Assembly: GCA_002238805.1 (NCBI GenBank)
Contig: MPNB01000014.1
Location: 1 to 52,886, forward strand
DNA length: 52,886 nucleotides
Reading direction: 5' to 3'
DNA from: Rhodothermaceae bacterium bin80
GTDB lineage: Bacteria > Bacteroidota > Rhodothermia > Rhodothermales > Bin80
The notes below the pieces were generated by a model. It was not told the DNA's origin, searched no databases, and was given only the letters and a program-made list of their open reading frames with translations. Made by a program: the position numbers and the translations under genes. Below are positions 8,902-16,932 of this stretch, in pieces (within the stretch, counting starts at the first letter, position 1; the number at the start of each line of letters is the position of its first letter).

Positions 8902-9183
8902 TTAAAACGGTATTCCGTCGCAGTCAAACCATTGCTCCGCTATCCAGCGCCTCAGCTTTGGAAACGGTAGCCTGGCGTGCCATAACCATAAACCGAAATG
9001 CCACGCGTGATGACGCCGCATCCGCCATAATCGGAATAGCGGCCGCTCCACGCTATTACTGAAACGGACGTACAGAAGGAAAGCCTTGCGCCGCAGCAAC
9101 CAGCGCCTAGAACGCAGGTTGATTCGGAAGTCCATCCACCGTGCCATACACCGTCGACGGAAAGCTGTGCAGTGTCTCTTCAT
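8902..9183 (-). CDS. Small, very basic, Trp-rich protein (93 aa) of unknown function
   Basis: The ATG at 9183 comes just one base after the TAG stop of the upstream lipoprotein gene, and the frame ends 20 bases before nrdJ. This tight packing is the main evidence that it is real. The product has many Arg and Trp residues (for example RRWLLRRKAF and FRLWRMRRHHAWHFGLWLW) and no recognisable domain. A spurious frame in GC-rich DNA could also look Arg/Trp-rich. I do not recognise it. Confidence 0.45.
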   Translation of the reverse strand: MKRHCTAFRRRCMARWMDFRINLRSRRWLLRRKAFLLYVRFSNSVERPLFRLWRMRRHHAWHFGLWLWHARLPFPKLRRWIAEQWFDCDGIPF

Positions 9184-9184
9184 C

Positions 9185-10642
9185 CTATTTGGCCATCTCC
9201 CGATATCGCCGTGCGTATTCCAGGGCCTCCTCTCGATTTTCCAACCGGCGGTGCAGATCCACCATGTGTTGCAGGAGCGTACGCTGATCCTGCTCATCAA
9301 GCTTTTCCCATCCTCTCTCTGCCAATTCGGCCGCGTCCAGGGAGGCCTCCGGGTCATTGCGGAGCAGAAGTGACCGAGTCAGTGAAGAGACGGCCGCCCC
9401 AGAGAATCCTGTTGACTCACTCTGCAGGAGATAGGCCAGCGCGTTGCGCAGTTGACCGGCCTCCCGCTGTTCCAGCGCGATGGAGTAGGTCATCAACCCA
9501 TAATCTTCCTGGATCCGCTCCCGGAGCGGGATATCAATCGTGGCCACATTCTGCCATACGCTCTGGAGCTCGGTCACGCCGGCGGAAAAGTCCCCGCCGT
9601 TGTACAGGGCAAGCCCCAACTGGTATTGCACCTCAATCCGGGCCAAGGGGAGCGAGACGCGAGGGAGCAGCTCCTGCAGCCCGGATGCAGCTTTATTCGG
9701 GTCTGTCTGGGACACTCCCAGTATATCGTCAAAATCCTTCCGCGACTGAAGCTCTGTGTCCCATGTGAGCCATTCACGCTCACTCCGCAGGTAGATGCGT
9801 GCTTCCTCACCAACCGCAAAGGGGACGGCCTCTTCAATGGCAGCCAGTGCGAGATCCCCCTGATCAGATTCAATGAAGGCCCTGCTAGCGTTCGCGAGGG
9901 CGATGAATGTGGTCGCTGTGTCAAGTACCGCGTCCGCATCCAGGGAAAGAGCAGGTTCATCCTGCACGAGCAGAGCAGAGCGGTGCCACCAAGCCCCCGC
10001 CTCTGACCACCCCTTTGCAGTGCCTAGCTTTTCATAGGCTGCTGCCAGTAGTCCGGCGTAATCATGGCGGAGTGGGTAGAGTTCCGTGAGACGCTTAAGT
10101 ACCTCAACCTGATCCTCGACTGCTCCCGCTTCTGCCATCCGATCCGCCTGTAGCTCATAGACGCGCGACAACCAATAGAGTGCTTCTGTGTCATACGGGT
10201 TTGCGTCAAGTGCTAGCTGAAACTGTTCTGCAGCAGACTGCAGTTCAGCCATTCCCAACTCGTCATTCTGCAGGACTCTAGCCCCCTCGTTATAGCGCCG
10301 AATTGATTCCGCGACCTGGTCATCGCTGACCAAGACACTGTCTGGGCTAGACTTCAGCCCGGAAGTCAGGCTGTCGGCAATTTCAAACAGTCTGCGTCCT
10401 CCGGCAACTGCCCGGCGCCCGTCTTCGAGTGCACGGTCATCCACCATGTGGCTGCGCTGCGCGTAGGCATTCGCCATTGCTGCGAACACGCTGTCCACAC
10501 CAGGAAGGGCAGGGGGAAGATCCGGGGCAGGTGCAACATCAATGATCAGAACATCCTTTGGTGCACATCCACCATACAGGAGGAGTGCCCCCACGCTGGC
10601 AAACAGCATAGTCAGGATTAGGGGTGAGCGGTTCAGATTCAT
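9185..10642 (-). CDS. TPR-repeat lipoprotein
   Basis: From the ATG at 10642 the 485-residue protein has a lipoprotein signal peptide: basic start, hydrophobic core (about 8-23) and a lipobox ending at Cys26 (LLYGGC). It should therefore be lipid-anchored, probably in the outer membrane facing the periplasm. Helical repeats follow. One clear TPR-like unit is AAEQFQLALDANPYDTEALYWLSRVYEL; others lie around the EVLKRLTELYP and LVDLHRRLENREEALEYARRY segments. TPR domains bind other proteins. The frame is open upstream to 10735, but only the 10642 start gives a signal peptide directly. It lies 16 bases after the TonB-like gene, within the ExbB/ExbD operon, and is a candidate periplasmic partner of that complex. 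Confidence 0.75.
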   Translation of the reverse strand: MNLNRSPLILTMLFASVGALLLYGGCAPKDVLIIDVAPAPDLPPALPGVDSVFAAMANAYAQRSHMVDDRALEDGRRAVAGGRRLFEIADSLTSGLKSSPDSVLVSDDQVAESIRRYNEGARVLQNDELGMAELQSAAEQFQLALDANPYDTEALYWLSRVYELQADRMAEAGAVEDQVEVLKRLTELYPLRHDYAGLLAAAYEKLGTAKGWSEAGAWWHRSALLVQDEPALSLDADAVLDTATTFIALANASRAFIESDQGDLALAAIEEAVPFAVGEEARIYLRSEREWLTWDTELQSRKDFDDILGVSQTDPNKAASGLQELLPRVSLPLARIEVQYQLGLALYNGGDFSAGVTELQSVWQNVATIDIPLRERIQEDYGLMTYSIALEQREAGQLRNALAYLLQSESTGFSGAAVSSLTRSLLLRNDPEASLDAAELAERGWEKLDEQDQRTLLQHMVDLHRRLENREEALEYARRYREMAK

Positions 10643-10658
10643 TGATCGGGTTAGGAGG

Positions 10659-11699
10659 CTAGTGTGACTCGGTGGACTCCCACCACTCAAGAAAGATGCG
10701 ATAGAAGTCTTGCGCTTCCGCGCTGGTAATTTCACGTTCTTGGCTCACGATCCGGCTGATCCCCTCCGGGGAGCGGGAAACGGATCCAACACGGAACCGG
10801 GAAGCTTGCCGCGTAATCCCTCTGTCGAAAAAGAGAAACGATCGGTCGCCATCCACTAGAACCACCTGCAGCTGTTCGTAGCCACCGCGAACCAGGAGGT
10901 AGATCCCCATTTCGCGCCCCTCAATAAAGACGCTTACATAGGTGGTGAAATCACCCTCCATGTAGTCCATGTGCCTCATGACCACATCAGGGAGCGTCTT
11001 GGGATTTCGTTGAACCCACTCCGCAATTTGTGCAGTCCTTTCATCGTCAGCTGTCAGCGTAGTCTCATCAAACACGCGGACATCAGGTACATCAATCTTC
11101 TGCCGCTCCTCTGGTGCAGAGCGGTCCTGCAGCGGAAGCGAAAGCCCCGACTCGACCTCTTTCCGGAGACGTGGCGCCTCTACAGACGGCAACGTTGGCC
11201 GTCCAGGGATCGTCACTCTGCGCTGGGACAGGTTTGTTGCGTTCGTGAGTACTCGCGGTGCAGGGCGGGCAGGATCCACTGAAAGAGTGGGGCGCTGGAG
11301 TGTGGCTCTTTGAGCGCCGCTCAAGATCTCCTGCCGCTGAACGACTTGGCGCTCCCCCGCTCCCCCCCGACTCAGGGTCTGCTCTAGCGTGATCGCTTCC
11401 CGTGCGGGGAGGGATGCCGCTCGCTCGCGGGGTCGCTCGGGGGTTGATCTGGTATCAGAGCTGGCGGGAACTGTCGTCGCAGGGGCGGGATTCACCACCG
11501 AGGTGAAGGCAAGCACCCGGGTCGCGTACGCACCTGTTGAGACATCTGAGATAGCTGCGATGCCGTACAATAGCAGCAGCACCAGAAGGGCGATCCCCCA
11601 CCCACTCAGACGGTCGCGTGTGTCAGGTTTGTGGCTCCAGTCTCTAATCTGCCGGAGCATGGTGTTTACAGCCGGATGGAACGGGATATTGAGGTTCAT
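10659..11699 (-). CDS. TonB-like, single-pass membrane-anchored protein of unknown function
   Basis: From the ATG at 11699 the product is 346 residues. Residues about 32-52 (WGIALLVLLLLYGIAAI) form one membrane segment. A long Pro/Arg-rich, low-complexity linker follows (about 65-200), then a compact C-terminal domain (about 215-346; segments TTYVSVFIEGREMGIYLLV and QDFYRIFLEWWES). Topology and linker are like TonB, but I cannot see the TonB C-terminal signature. The start overlaps the stop of the second ExbD-like gene by four bases (ATGA), so coupled translation is likely. Together with ExbB and ExbD it could carry energy from the inner membrane toward the TPR lipoprotein. The upstream open frame to 11891 is rejected because it runs over the ExbD gene. 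Confidence 0.65.
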   Translation of the reverse strand: MNLNIPFHPAVNTMLRQIRDWSHKPDTRDRLSGWGIALLVLLLLYGIAAISDVSTGAYATRVLAFTSVVNPAPATTVPASSDTRSTPERPRERAASLPAREAITLEQTLSRGGAGERQVVQRQEILSGAQRATLQRPTLSVDPARPAPRVLTNATNLSQRRVTIPGRPTLPSVEAPRLRKEVESGLSLPLQDRSAPEERQKIDVPDVRVFDETTLTADDERTAQIAEWVQRNPKTLPDVVMRHMDYMEGDFTTYVSVFIEGREMGIYLLVRGGYEQLQVVLVDGDRSFLFFDRGITRQASRFRVGSVSRSPEGISRIVSQEREITSAEAQDFYRIFLEWWESTESH

Positions 11700-12064
11700 G
11701 AAGCAACTGGAGCACAGACGGTTGAAGTTCTTGCGCACGCGTCCAGAACGTTGACCAAGCGCTGCACGTGCACCCCCGAATTGGGGGTAATCAGGATCTG
11801 CCGCGCAGATCCATGCTCCTGTAGGCAGGCATCCAATCCGGTGATTCCCCGACCGCCGCACACGCGCCGACTTCCCGAAGTAAGCTGCCAAGCGGACTCC
11901 GTAATGGTTAGAGTCAGGGGAGATGTACCAGCATCCACCCCGGTCTGGCTCCCGTGGGGTAGGGCCACTTCATGCTCAACGACCAGGTCTGCCTTGAACA
12001 AAAAGGCCATCAGGAGAATGAGCGTAAGGTCAAGGAACCGGACCATGATTGTTGATTTCTGCAT
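11696..12064 (-). CDS. ExbD/TolR-like protein, second copy
   Basis: This 122-residue protein has the ExbD/TolR plan: a short cytoplasmic start, one membrane helix (RFLDLTLILLMAFLFKADLVV, here with Asp12 at the start of the helix where ExbD has its proton-carrying Asp), and a periplasmic domain. The C-terminal half (ITPNSGVHVQRLVNVLDAC) resembles the ExbD domain strand-helix pattern. Four Cys residues in the periplasmic part are unusual. It lies 34 bases after the first ExbD-like gene and overlaps the TonB-like gene by four bases. Two ExbD copies often occur in Bacteroidota ExbB operons. Confidence 0.7.
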   Translation of the reverse strand: MQKSTIMVRFLDLTLILLMAFLFKADLVVEHEVALPHGSQTGVDAGTSPLTLTITESAWQLTSGSRRVCGGRGITGLDACLQEHGSARQILITPNSGVHVQRLVNVLDACARTSTVCAPVAS

Positions 12065-12098
12065 GGCTTTGAAGGCTGTTGTTTTAGAGGAGTGGGGA

Positions 12099-12461
12099 TT
12101 AGGGGCTGTTCAAATACTCAACCAGAAACACCGCGGGTTGATTGAAGGACTCAAGGACCTGGTGAATTTCGAGAAGTCTGAGTGCGTCTGCCTCTGCATC
12201 AATCCGGAGCTCAACCGGGCGGCCCGACTCCGAGCTGATCCCGGCCAGTTCTTCGGCGGTGGATTCTCCCACCCCCTCCACCCAGATCGCTCCGGAGAAA
12301 TCAACTGATGCCTTGACGGGAAACGGAACCCCACCCTGATCTTCCAGGTCATGACTCACCGGGATGACCACATCCTGATCCGAGATTTTGACGATCGCGA
12401 GCAGGCTCAACAGAAGCAAGAGGGTCAAGTCTACCAATCGTACGAGGAAGTTTGATTGCAT
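12099..12461 (-). CDS. ExbD/TolR-like protein, first copy
   Basis: The chosen ATG at 12461 follows the ExbB-like stop and a GAGGATAAG ribosome site; the frame also allows an ATG at 12482 inside the upstream gene. The product (120 residues) has one N-terminal membrane helix (VRLVDLTLLLLLSLLAIV, with an Asp at the helix start as in ExbD) and a periplasmic domain ending ELRIDAEADALRLLEIHQVL. That segment fits the ExbD/TolR pattern of a strand followed by a helix. Its partner is the ExbB-like channel just upstream. The Asp residue is the expected proton site by family. Confidence 0.75.
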   Translation of the reverse strand: MQSNFLVRLVDLTLLLLLSLLAIVKISDQDVVIPVSHDLEDQGGVPFPVKASVDFSGAIWVEGVGESTAEELAGISSESGRPVELRIDAEADALRLLEIHQVLESFNQPAVFLVEYLNSP

Positions 12462-12468
12462 CTTATCC

Positions 12469-13206
12469 TCAGACTCCCCCATTTCGATTGCGTCTACCGC
12501 GGGCGCGTTCCGCGGCCAGGTGTAGGGAGACGAGGCGCTCTGCCACGCTCTCCCCCCACGCCCGCGACTCCGCCAGATGCCTGGCGGTGAACCTCATAAC
12601 GAGCGTGTCCGCAGCTTCCAACATCAGGCTGGCTGCAATCCCCAAGAGCGTGGATACGACGGCCAGACTGATCCCGATAAATACAGTGCCTGGATCGGTT
12701 CCCGCCGACGCAAAGCTAACGTAGATTCCAACGAGGGTGCCGGCGAGCCCCAACCCTCCTGCAGCACTGGAGCAGTAGGCAACTATCCGTTTCGTAATAC
12801 CCAGGGATTCTTCTTTCGCCTTGAGGATCCCACTGACTGCACGCACGAGAGACGAGTGTTCCGTGTCCAGCTGGAAGCGGCGCAGCAATCCCCGCAGGAG
12901 TAAATGGTATGTGCTCTGCCCCTCAAGGGTGGATGCACTGCGAAGGTCCGCGGTCGTCACATGTTCAATATCCAGGCTCCGCAGCGTTGTAGCGGAGACA
13001 TGATCGCGGTAAATCCCGACGATAATCTGAGCCAGGAGCGCCAGCCCCAGGATGAAGACGCCAAGGATCGGCCACTGAAAACCACCGGCCAACCCAATCA
13101 CATCCAGGATGTTTTGCGCAGATGAGGGCGAATTGTCAGTAAGGACTGCCGCAGAGTCCTGGACAAGTTGTGTTGCATCCTGCAGGCGGAGGAATAACGT
13201 GTGCAT
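12469..13206 (-). CDS. MotA/TolQ/ExbB-type proton channel subunit
   Basis: The 245-residue protein has three predicted membrane segments: about 43-63 (WPILGVFILGLALLAQIIVG), about 147-167 (GGLGLAGTLVGIYVSF) and about 175-197 (VFIGISLAVVSTLLGIAASL). The last two form the MotA/TolQ/ExbB domain. Between the first and second lies a cytoplasmic helical region. Such proteins form pentameric proton channels around ExbD-type subunits and turn proton flow into motion. It is the first gene of an eight-gene minus-strand operon whose promoter should lie in the AT-rich 13207-13260 stretch. Relatives serve outer-membrane transport, gliding, or phage defence (ZorA); the sequence alone does not choose between these. 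Confidence 0.85.
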   Translation of the reverse strand: MHTLFLRLQDATQLVQDSAAVLTDNSPSSAQNILDVIGLAGGFQWPILGVFILGLALLAQIIVGIYRDHVSATTLRSLDIEHVTTADLRSASTLEGQSTYHLLLRGLLRRFQLDTEHSSLVRAVSGILKAKEESLGITKRIVAYCSSAAGGLGLAGTLVGIYVSFASAGTDPGTVFIGISLAVVSTLLGIAASLMLEAADTLVMRFTARHLAESRAWGESVAERLVSLHLAAERARGRRNRNGGV

Positions 13207-13484
13207 GGAAGGTAAAATATATATATGAATATACTAACAATTATCAATATACAACCGAAATATCAAGAATGTTCCTGTTTCAGGGTGTCTTGGGTAGGAA
13301 TCTAGGTTCCCAAAAACGCCCAGACGGGAGTCTTAAATCCCCTATAGACTGCCAATGCAAAGGTGAGAATTTGCGTGATTTCACCAAAAAGCCCCCTTCG
13401 GTGGGCTTCAGAGGAGGTATTTCGGGGAAAAATGAACATAATACAAAAAATAACAATATAATAATATATATATGATAGAATAGA
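13207..13484. other. Intergenic: ExbB operon promoter region and relaxase terminator
   Basis: The 278-bp gap holds the probable promoter of the ExbB operon in AT-rich sequence (13210-13260) and the relaxase terminator listed separately. A second AT-rich run lies at about 13440-13475. I see no gene. Confidence 0.5.
13385..13408 (-). terminator. Rho-independent terminator of the relaxase transcript
   Basis: A stem formed by aagcccc and gggctt arms with a TTCG loop (13389-13408) is followed on the minus strand by a run of T residues (complement of 13385-13390). It lies about 77 bases past the relaxase stop, in the right orientation to end that transcript before the ExbB operon starts. Confidence 0.7.
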
Positions 13485-14528
13485 TCAGCGCTGCAACCGA
13501 TGCTCCAACCCACGATCTTCTAGACCCTCAACAACGCCCCGCCGATCCCGCCCAACCCGGCCCCGCCAGTCAGAATCCACCCCCTTTCCCCAGGCTGGTT
13601 TCTTTGGGAGCTCACGCGCCACGACCCCTCTTTGCGCCAGCTTGTCATAGACATCCGTCGCCTTGGTGTGTCCCTGTGCGCGTGCCAACTCATACCAACC
13701 CATTGCAATCCCGAGATCCGGTTTTACTCCAGCTCCCAGACGATAGACCTCTCCCATTTGCCACTGGCAATGAGCATCCCCGCCCACCGCGCCCTTCCAG
13801 CATCCCCCGAGCTGCCGTGCATCCTGAGGGAGGTATGCCGGCATGCTCAGTGACCGCCCATCTTCGGTCAACGACATAATAAACTTGTCCGGGGCAGGCT
13901 GCCCTTCTTCGGGTGGAGGCAAGCCCTTCTTTTTATTTGAGTACACCCCAGCCTTAGTGGTTGCCCTTCGAGGTGGGATTTCGTGTCCTGGAAGAACTGC
14001 GTGTCGACCAGGGACTTCACGCCAACCAAATTCACGCTCCAGAGATCGCAGCGTGCGCTCAATGATCCCCCAATCCTTGGAGCCCCTCCACGCTGTACAT
14101 TTTATAGGATGAATCCGATTCACCAAAATGTGCATGTGCGGATGAGGTCGGTCTCGATGCCTTGCCACAACAGCCTGATGTTCTTCAAGCCCCAGGTTTT
14201 TGAGCATTCGTTTTGCCACCACGATCATCTCTTCATTGGTGACGGCTTCATGATCCAGCTTTTTGACGTCCCCCTCCATCTCTTCGATGGCTTTTTTCTG
14301 CTCATCGCTCATGTCATTCGGATCCCAACTAATGATGAGGTGATAGAGAGGCTTCTTACATCGCTCGCTCTGCGAAGCGGTCAGCTCTACCTGCGAGATG
14401 ATGTCATCCACCGATTCCGCAAAGGGAATGTTTAGGAGAAACAACGTCTCCCCTTTCTTCTTATCCATCACATATGCAATCCTCTGCCCGATCTTTGCCG
14501 CCGAGGCTTTTCTTGTTTCAGCAACCAT
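13485..14528 (-). CDS. MobA/VirD2-type relaxase with C-terminal Sel1 repeat
   Basis: This 347-residue relaxase nicks DNA at oriT and leads the strand into the recipient. The likely nucleophile is Tyr19 (RIAYVMDKKKGE). The metal-binding triad is His129, His131 and His133 in PHPHMHILVNR, preceded by HRD at 124-126, as in the MobP/VirD2 group. After the relaxase domain (about 1-200), residues about 255-302 form a Sel1-like repeat (QMGEVYRLGAGVKPDLGIAM then WYELARAQGH). The protein lacks a helicase or primase domain and is short for the family. It starts 19 bases after the MobC-like gene and is the last gene of the mobilisation operon. The Sel1 tail is unusual and may contact the coupling protein or accessory proteins. 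Confidence 0.85.
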   Translation of the reverse strand: MVAETRKASAAKIGQRIAYVMDKKKGETLFLLNIPFAESVDDIISQVELTASQSERCKKPLYHLIISWDPNDMSDEQKKAIEEMEGDVKKLDHEAVTNEEMIVVAKRMLKNLGLEEHQAVVARHRDRPHPHMHILVNRIHPIKCTAWRGSKDWGIIERTLRSLEREFGWREVPGRHAVLPGHEIPPRRATTKAGVYSNKKKGLPPPEEGQPAPDKFIMSLTEDGRSLSMPAYLPQDARQLGGCWKGAVGGDAHCQWQMGEVYRLGAGVKPDLGIAMGWYELARAQGHTKATDVYDKLAQRGVVARELPKKPAWGKGVDSDWRGRVGRDRRGVVEGLEDRGLEHRLQR

Positions 14529-14547
14529 CAGTAATCAACCATTAGCA

Positions 14548-15216
14548 TCATGTCTTCGTATATTTTCTTCCAGACGAAAATTCGTGGTTGAGTTGGATTA
14601 CCCTCCTCCCGATTCGCATAGTCTTCCCTACAATCTCAACGGTAGCAAAGCGACACTCACCCATCTGATTCAGATTACTCAACCACTTCTGCAGTCCATG
14701 CATCACCCCGTTCCAGGCCTTCCTCCCTAGCGGGCCCTGCAGTGCGGCAGCTCGCACAAAGGTGGACTGTGGCAATCCCACCAGTTCTGCCCGCTCCTTA
14801 ATCCTCGCCAAATCTTCTGTAGACCCGCGGACCCATCCCCGATGCCTCCGGCTCCCTGGCCCCTTCTGCGTCTGATACAGGCGGATCCATTCCGTCTGGG
14901 GGATGCTGTCCAGGGTGCGCTCAAGTTCTGATAGAATCCAGCGCAACCTTTCAGGACGGACTTCGCCGCCCCGGTTAATAAAATGCATTATCTCGTTCAG
15001 CTTGTGTCCCACCCGGTCTACCCGTTGCGCAAGACCATGGACCAGGTCCGCGCCGATGTCGCACGTCAACGAGGCGCGGCGAATGTATCGGTTGATGGAG
15101 AGTTCCGCGTAGGCCGCCCGATTCTTGGTGGACTCGTATTCGTGGTCGCTCATGTAAATCCGAGGGCCAGGATGTGATCGCCAGATCCGCGCCTGAGCCG
15201 CTGTTCCAGGTTCCAT
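14548..15216 (-). CDS. MobC-like mobilisation accessory protein
   Basis: From the ATG at 15216 the product is 222 residues. It has two ribbon-helix-helix-like segments: PRIYMSDHEYESTKNRAAYA with SINRYIRRASL, and DLARIKERAELVGLPQ with STFVRAAALQG. Between them is a helix with the MobC pattern (GHKLNEIMHFINRGG). MobC proteins bind oriT and help the relaxase open the DNA. The frame is open to 15558 and an ATG at 15312 is also possible. I prefer 15216 because 15268-15327 contains clustered hairpins better explained as oriT. The relaxase follows 19 bases downstream. Confidence 0.72.
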   Translation of the reverse strand: MEPGTAAQARIWRSHPGPRIYMSDHEYESTKNRAAYAELSINRYIRRASLTCDIGADLVHGLAQRVDRVGHKLNEIMHFINRGGEVRPERLRWILSELERTLDSIPQTEWIRLYQTQKGPGSRRHRGWVRGSTEDLARIKERAELVGLPQSTFVRAAALQGPLGRKAWNGVMHGLQKWLSNLNQMGECRFATVEIVGKTMRIGRRVIQLNHEFSSGRKYTKT

Positions 15217-15564
15217 TTTATTGCTTGGTCTGCCCCCACTCCCCCCTCTCGCGCGACCCTCAGCGCACAAATTTCGGAGAAATTTGCCCCGTCTTTTGGG
15301 TACAAAAGACATTGCTTGCGGGGCAATTCGCGGCACCCCCCTACCGCCGAAAATCCCTCTCCGCCCACCCGGGCCAATCCCACACCGTTCGGACACTATC
15401 GTATCCGGCCGTCCCCCAACTCCCGCGAAATGGACCGAATCCACATAAAGCGGATTCGGGAATTTATCGTTACAGAACTCGATCCGCCCCTCATTCGCGG
15501 CGCGGATCGAGCACCCCAAGCATCGACAACAAAAGCACATAGGGAAGTGTCGTTGCATTTATCG
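15217..15564. other. Candidate origin of transfer (oriT) with clustered inverted repeats
   Basis: This stretch upstream of the MobC/relaxase genes holds five perfect inverted repeats: caaatttc/gaaatttg (15268-15286), gtctttt/aaaagac (15291-15310), attgc/gcaat (15311-15327), ccgaatcc/ggattcgg (15435-15459) and ctcgatccgc/gcggatcgag (15478-15511, 10-bp arms). A 12-bp direct repeat, atttatcgttac, occurs at 15462-15473 and 15557-15568. The position next to relaxase and MobC, plus hairpins and direct repeats, is the classic form of oriT. The nick site cannot be read with confidence. Part of it could be coding if the MobC start is at 15312. Confidence 0.6.
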
Positions 15565-16044
15565 TTACGTAATGGCGCGAAGTGGAGCGGCAAAAAGCGT
15601 GTACCGGATAACCGTACGACTGACACGGCACGACGAAATAATGGTTACATCTTCAAGTCTACGGATCACCCGCACTACAGCCCCCCTTGATATCCCGACC
15701 CGGTCTGCGATCTCTTGCTGCTTCAATGACTGGCATTGGAGATAGGTAGGAGATTCGGGATCTAGGTCTGCATGGTCTGCAAGCATCTGAAGAACTACCC
15801 GGGTGTAGTCTCTCCGGTTCGGCTCCCGGGTACTCTTGACCACCCACCGCCTCAATGCATCGCGCCGTGCCTCCGGGCTCAGCAGTGTGTCTGCCAGACG
15901 CTGCACATCCGTAGGTAGCTTCCCCGTGCCCCTGGGCAAGGGGGGCAGTTTGGGGCGCCCCCGCTTTCGGCTGAGAGGGGTTGATGAAGATCTCCCCACA
16001 TCATCAACAAGGAAGTCAAATAGGGCGGGGGCGTATTTATTCAT
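15565..16044 (-). CDS. Winged-helix/HTH regulator-like protein
   Basis: The 159-residue product starts at the ATG at 16044. It has a basic GRPKLP segment (residues about 29-34), a helical middle, and a C-terminal helix-turn-helix (LKQQEIADRVGISRGAVVRV, residues about 107-126) followed by wing-like strands. This looks like a Crp- or MarR-type winged helix. It sits upstream of the candidate oriT and diverges from the virB operon, so it could regulate either transfer genes or the mobilisation operon, or bind oriT. The effector is unknown. Confidence 0.6.
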   Translation of the reverse strand: MNKYAPALFDFLVDDVGRSSSTPLSRKRGRPKLPPLPRGTGKLPTDVQRLADTLLSPEARRDALRRWVVKSTREPNRRDYTRVVLQMLADHADLDPESPTYLQCQSLKQQEIADRVGISRGAVVRVIRRLEDVTIISSCRVSRTVIRYTLFAAPLRAIT

Positions 16045-16273
16045 GATATTTCGTGTTCTTGAGATATGAAATAATAATATAAAATTTATTATTATATATC
16101 CAATTCAAAGATAATCACCCCAACATCATGTATATAGATCCCCATTTCCGGCATATTGGGCAGAATTTACATTAGCCATCTCCAACAACAAATTATGTAT
16201 TATTATTGTTAATTGTATTGGAACAAACTATTGGACTGACCTGTTACGACAGAAATCAACATCCCTTACTCCC
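16045..16273. promoter_or_regulatory. Divergent AT-rich promoter region between regulator and virB operon
   Basis: This 229-bp region is strongly AT-rich, with a near-palindromic run at about 16069-16098, and lies between the regulator (leftward) and virB2 (rightward). Both promoters should be here. No clear sigma-70 box pair stands out, and no Shine-Dalgarno sequence precedes virB2. Confidence 0.5.
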
Positions 16274-16615
16274 ATGAACAACGATTCAAAACAACCTCAG
16301 CCTGTCCGCCAGATGACTGTATTGCTCGCCTGGACGTGCGCACTGCTGATCCTCCACCCCCGCATGGCCATGGCCGCGGTAGGCGTCGGGGAGGTACAAA
16401 GTTTCCTTGGGGGCGTGACCGGTTTTTTGACTGGCCCAATGGCCACGAGTATCTTGATCATTGCGGTGGTCGTCTGCGGGGTGATGTGGTTCGCCAACCG
16501 CCAGAATAGCGGTGGACAAACGCTGGGGCGCATTGCGATCGCAGGCGCACTGATCATGTTCGCTGGACCAATCATCAAACTGGTCGGCCCAAACCAGTCT
16601 GGCGCGATCATGTGA
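16274..16615 (+). CDS. virB2: VirB2-type pilin
   Basis: This 113-residue protein has a signal-like N-terminus ending near AMAAV (residues about 31-35) and two hydrophobic segments: about 53-73 (ATSILIIAVVVCGVMWFA) and about 84-103 (IAIAGALIMFAGPIIKLVG). That is the VirB2/TrbC pilin plan. It forms the transfer pilus. It is the first gene of the transfer operon, and its TGA overlaps the ATG of virB3. Confidence 0.85.
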   Translation: MNNDSKQPQPVRQMTVLLAWTCALLILHPRMAMAAVGVGEVQSFLGGVTGFLTGPMATSILIIAVVVCGVMWFANRQNSGGQTLGRIAIAGALIMFAGPIIKLVGPNQSGAIM

Positions 16616-16932
16616 TGACACAGCTAAATCAGGCCTCTGTGTACAAGTCTCTCACTCAGCCTCCCATGCTGATGGGACTCCCCCAAACGGCAACGATTCT
16701 GGGGCTCGGGGGGATGTTTCTGGCCTGTGTTGCGTCTGGATACAACCTGATCGTGATCGGAGTCATGCTCGCAATCGCCATGACGGCACTCCCCTTTCTC
16801 CGCCGAATGTTCGAGCGGGAACCGTTCATGATGGACATCCTCCCAGGCTATTTCAACTGGCCGCCGTTCATGCCCCATCACAGTCGGATGAATCTGCGTC
16901 CCGACACCGTCCCCAAATCTCCGTATGCCTGA
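16615..16932 (+). CDS. virB3: VirB3-type inner-membrane protein
   Basis: The 105-residue product starts at the ATG sharing one base with the virB2 stop (TGATG). It has the VirB3/TrbD plan: a short N-terminus (YKSLTQPPMLMGLP) and a hydrophobic hairpin (about 25-63), then a short soluble tail. VirB3 partners VirB4 at the inner membrane. The virB4 start overlaps its stop in the same way. Confidence 0.85.
   Translation: MTQLNQASVYKSLTQPPMLMGLPQTATILGLGGMFLACVASGYNLIVIGVMLAIAMTALPFLRRMFEREPFMMDILPGYFNWPPFMPHHSRMNLRPDTVPKSPYA

Noticed and set aside
15313..15558. N-terminal extension of the MobC-like protein
   Set aside because: Low-quality composition and overlap with several hairpins point to oriT DNA rather than coding sequence.
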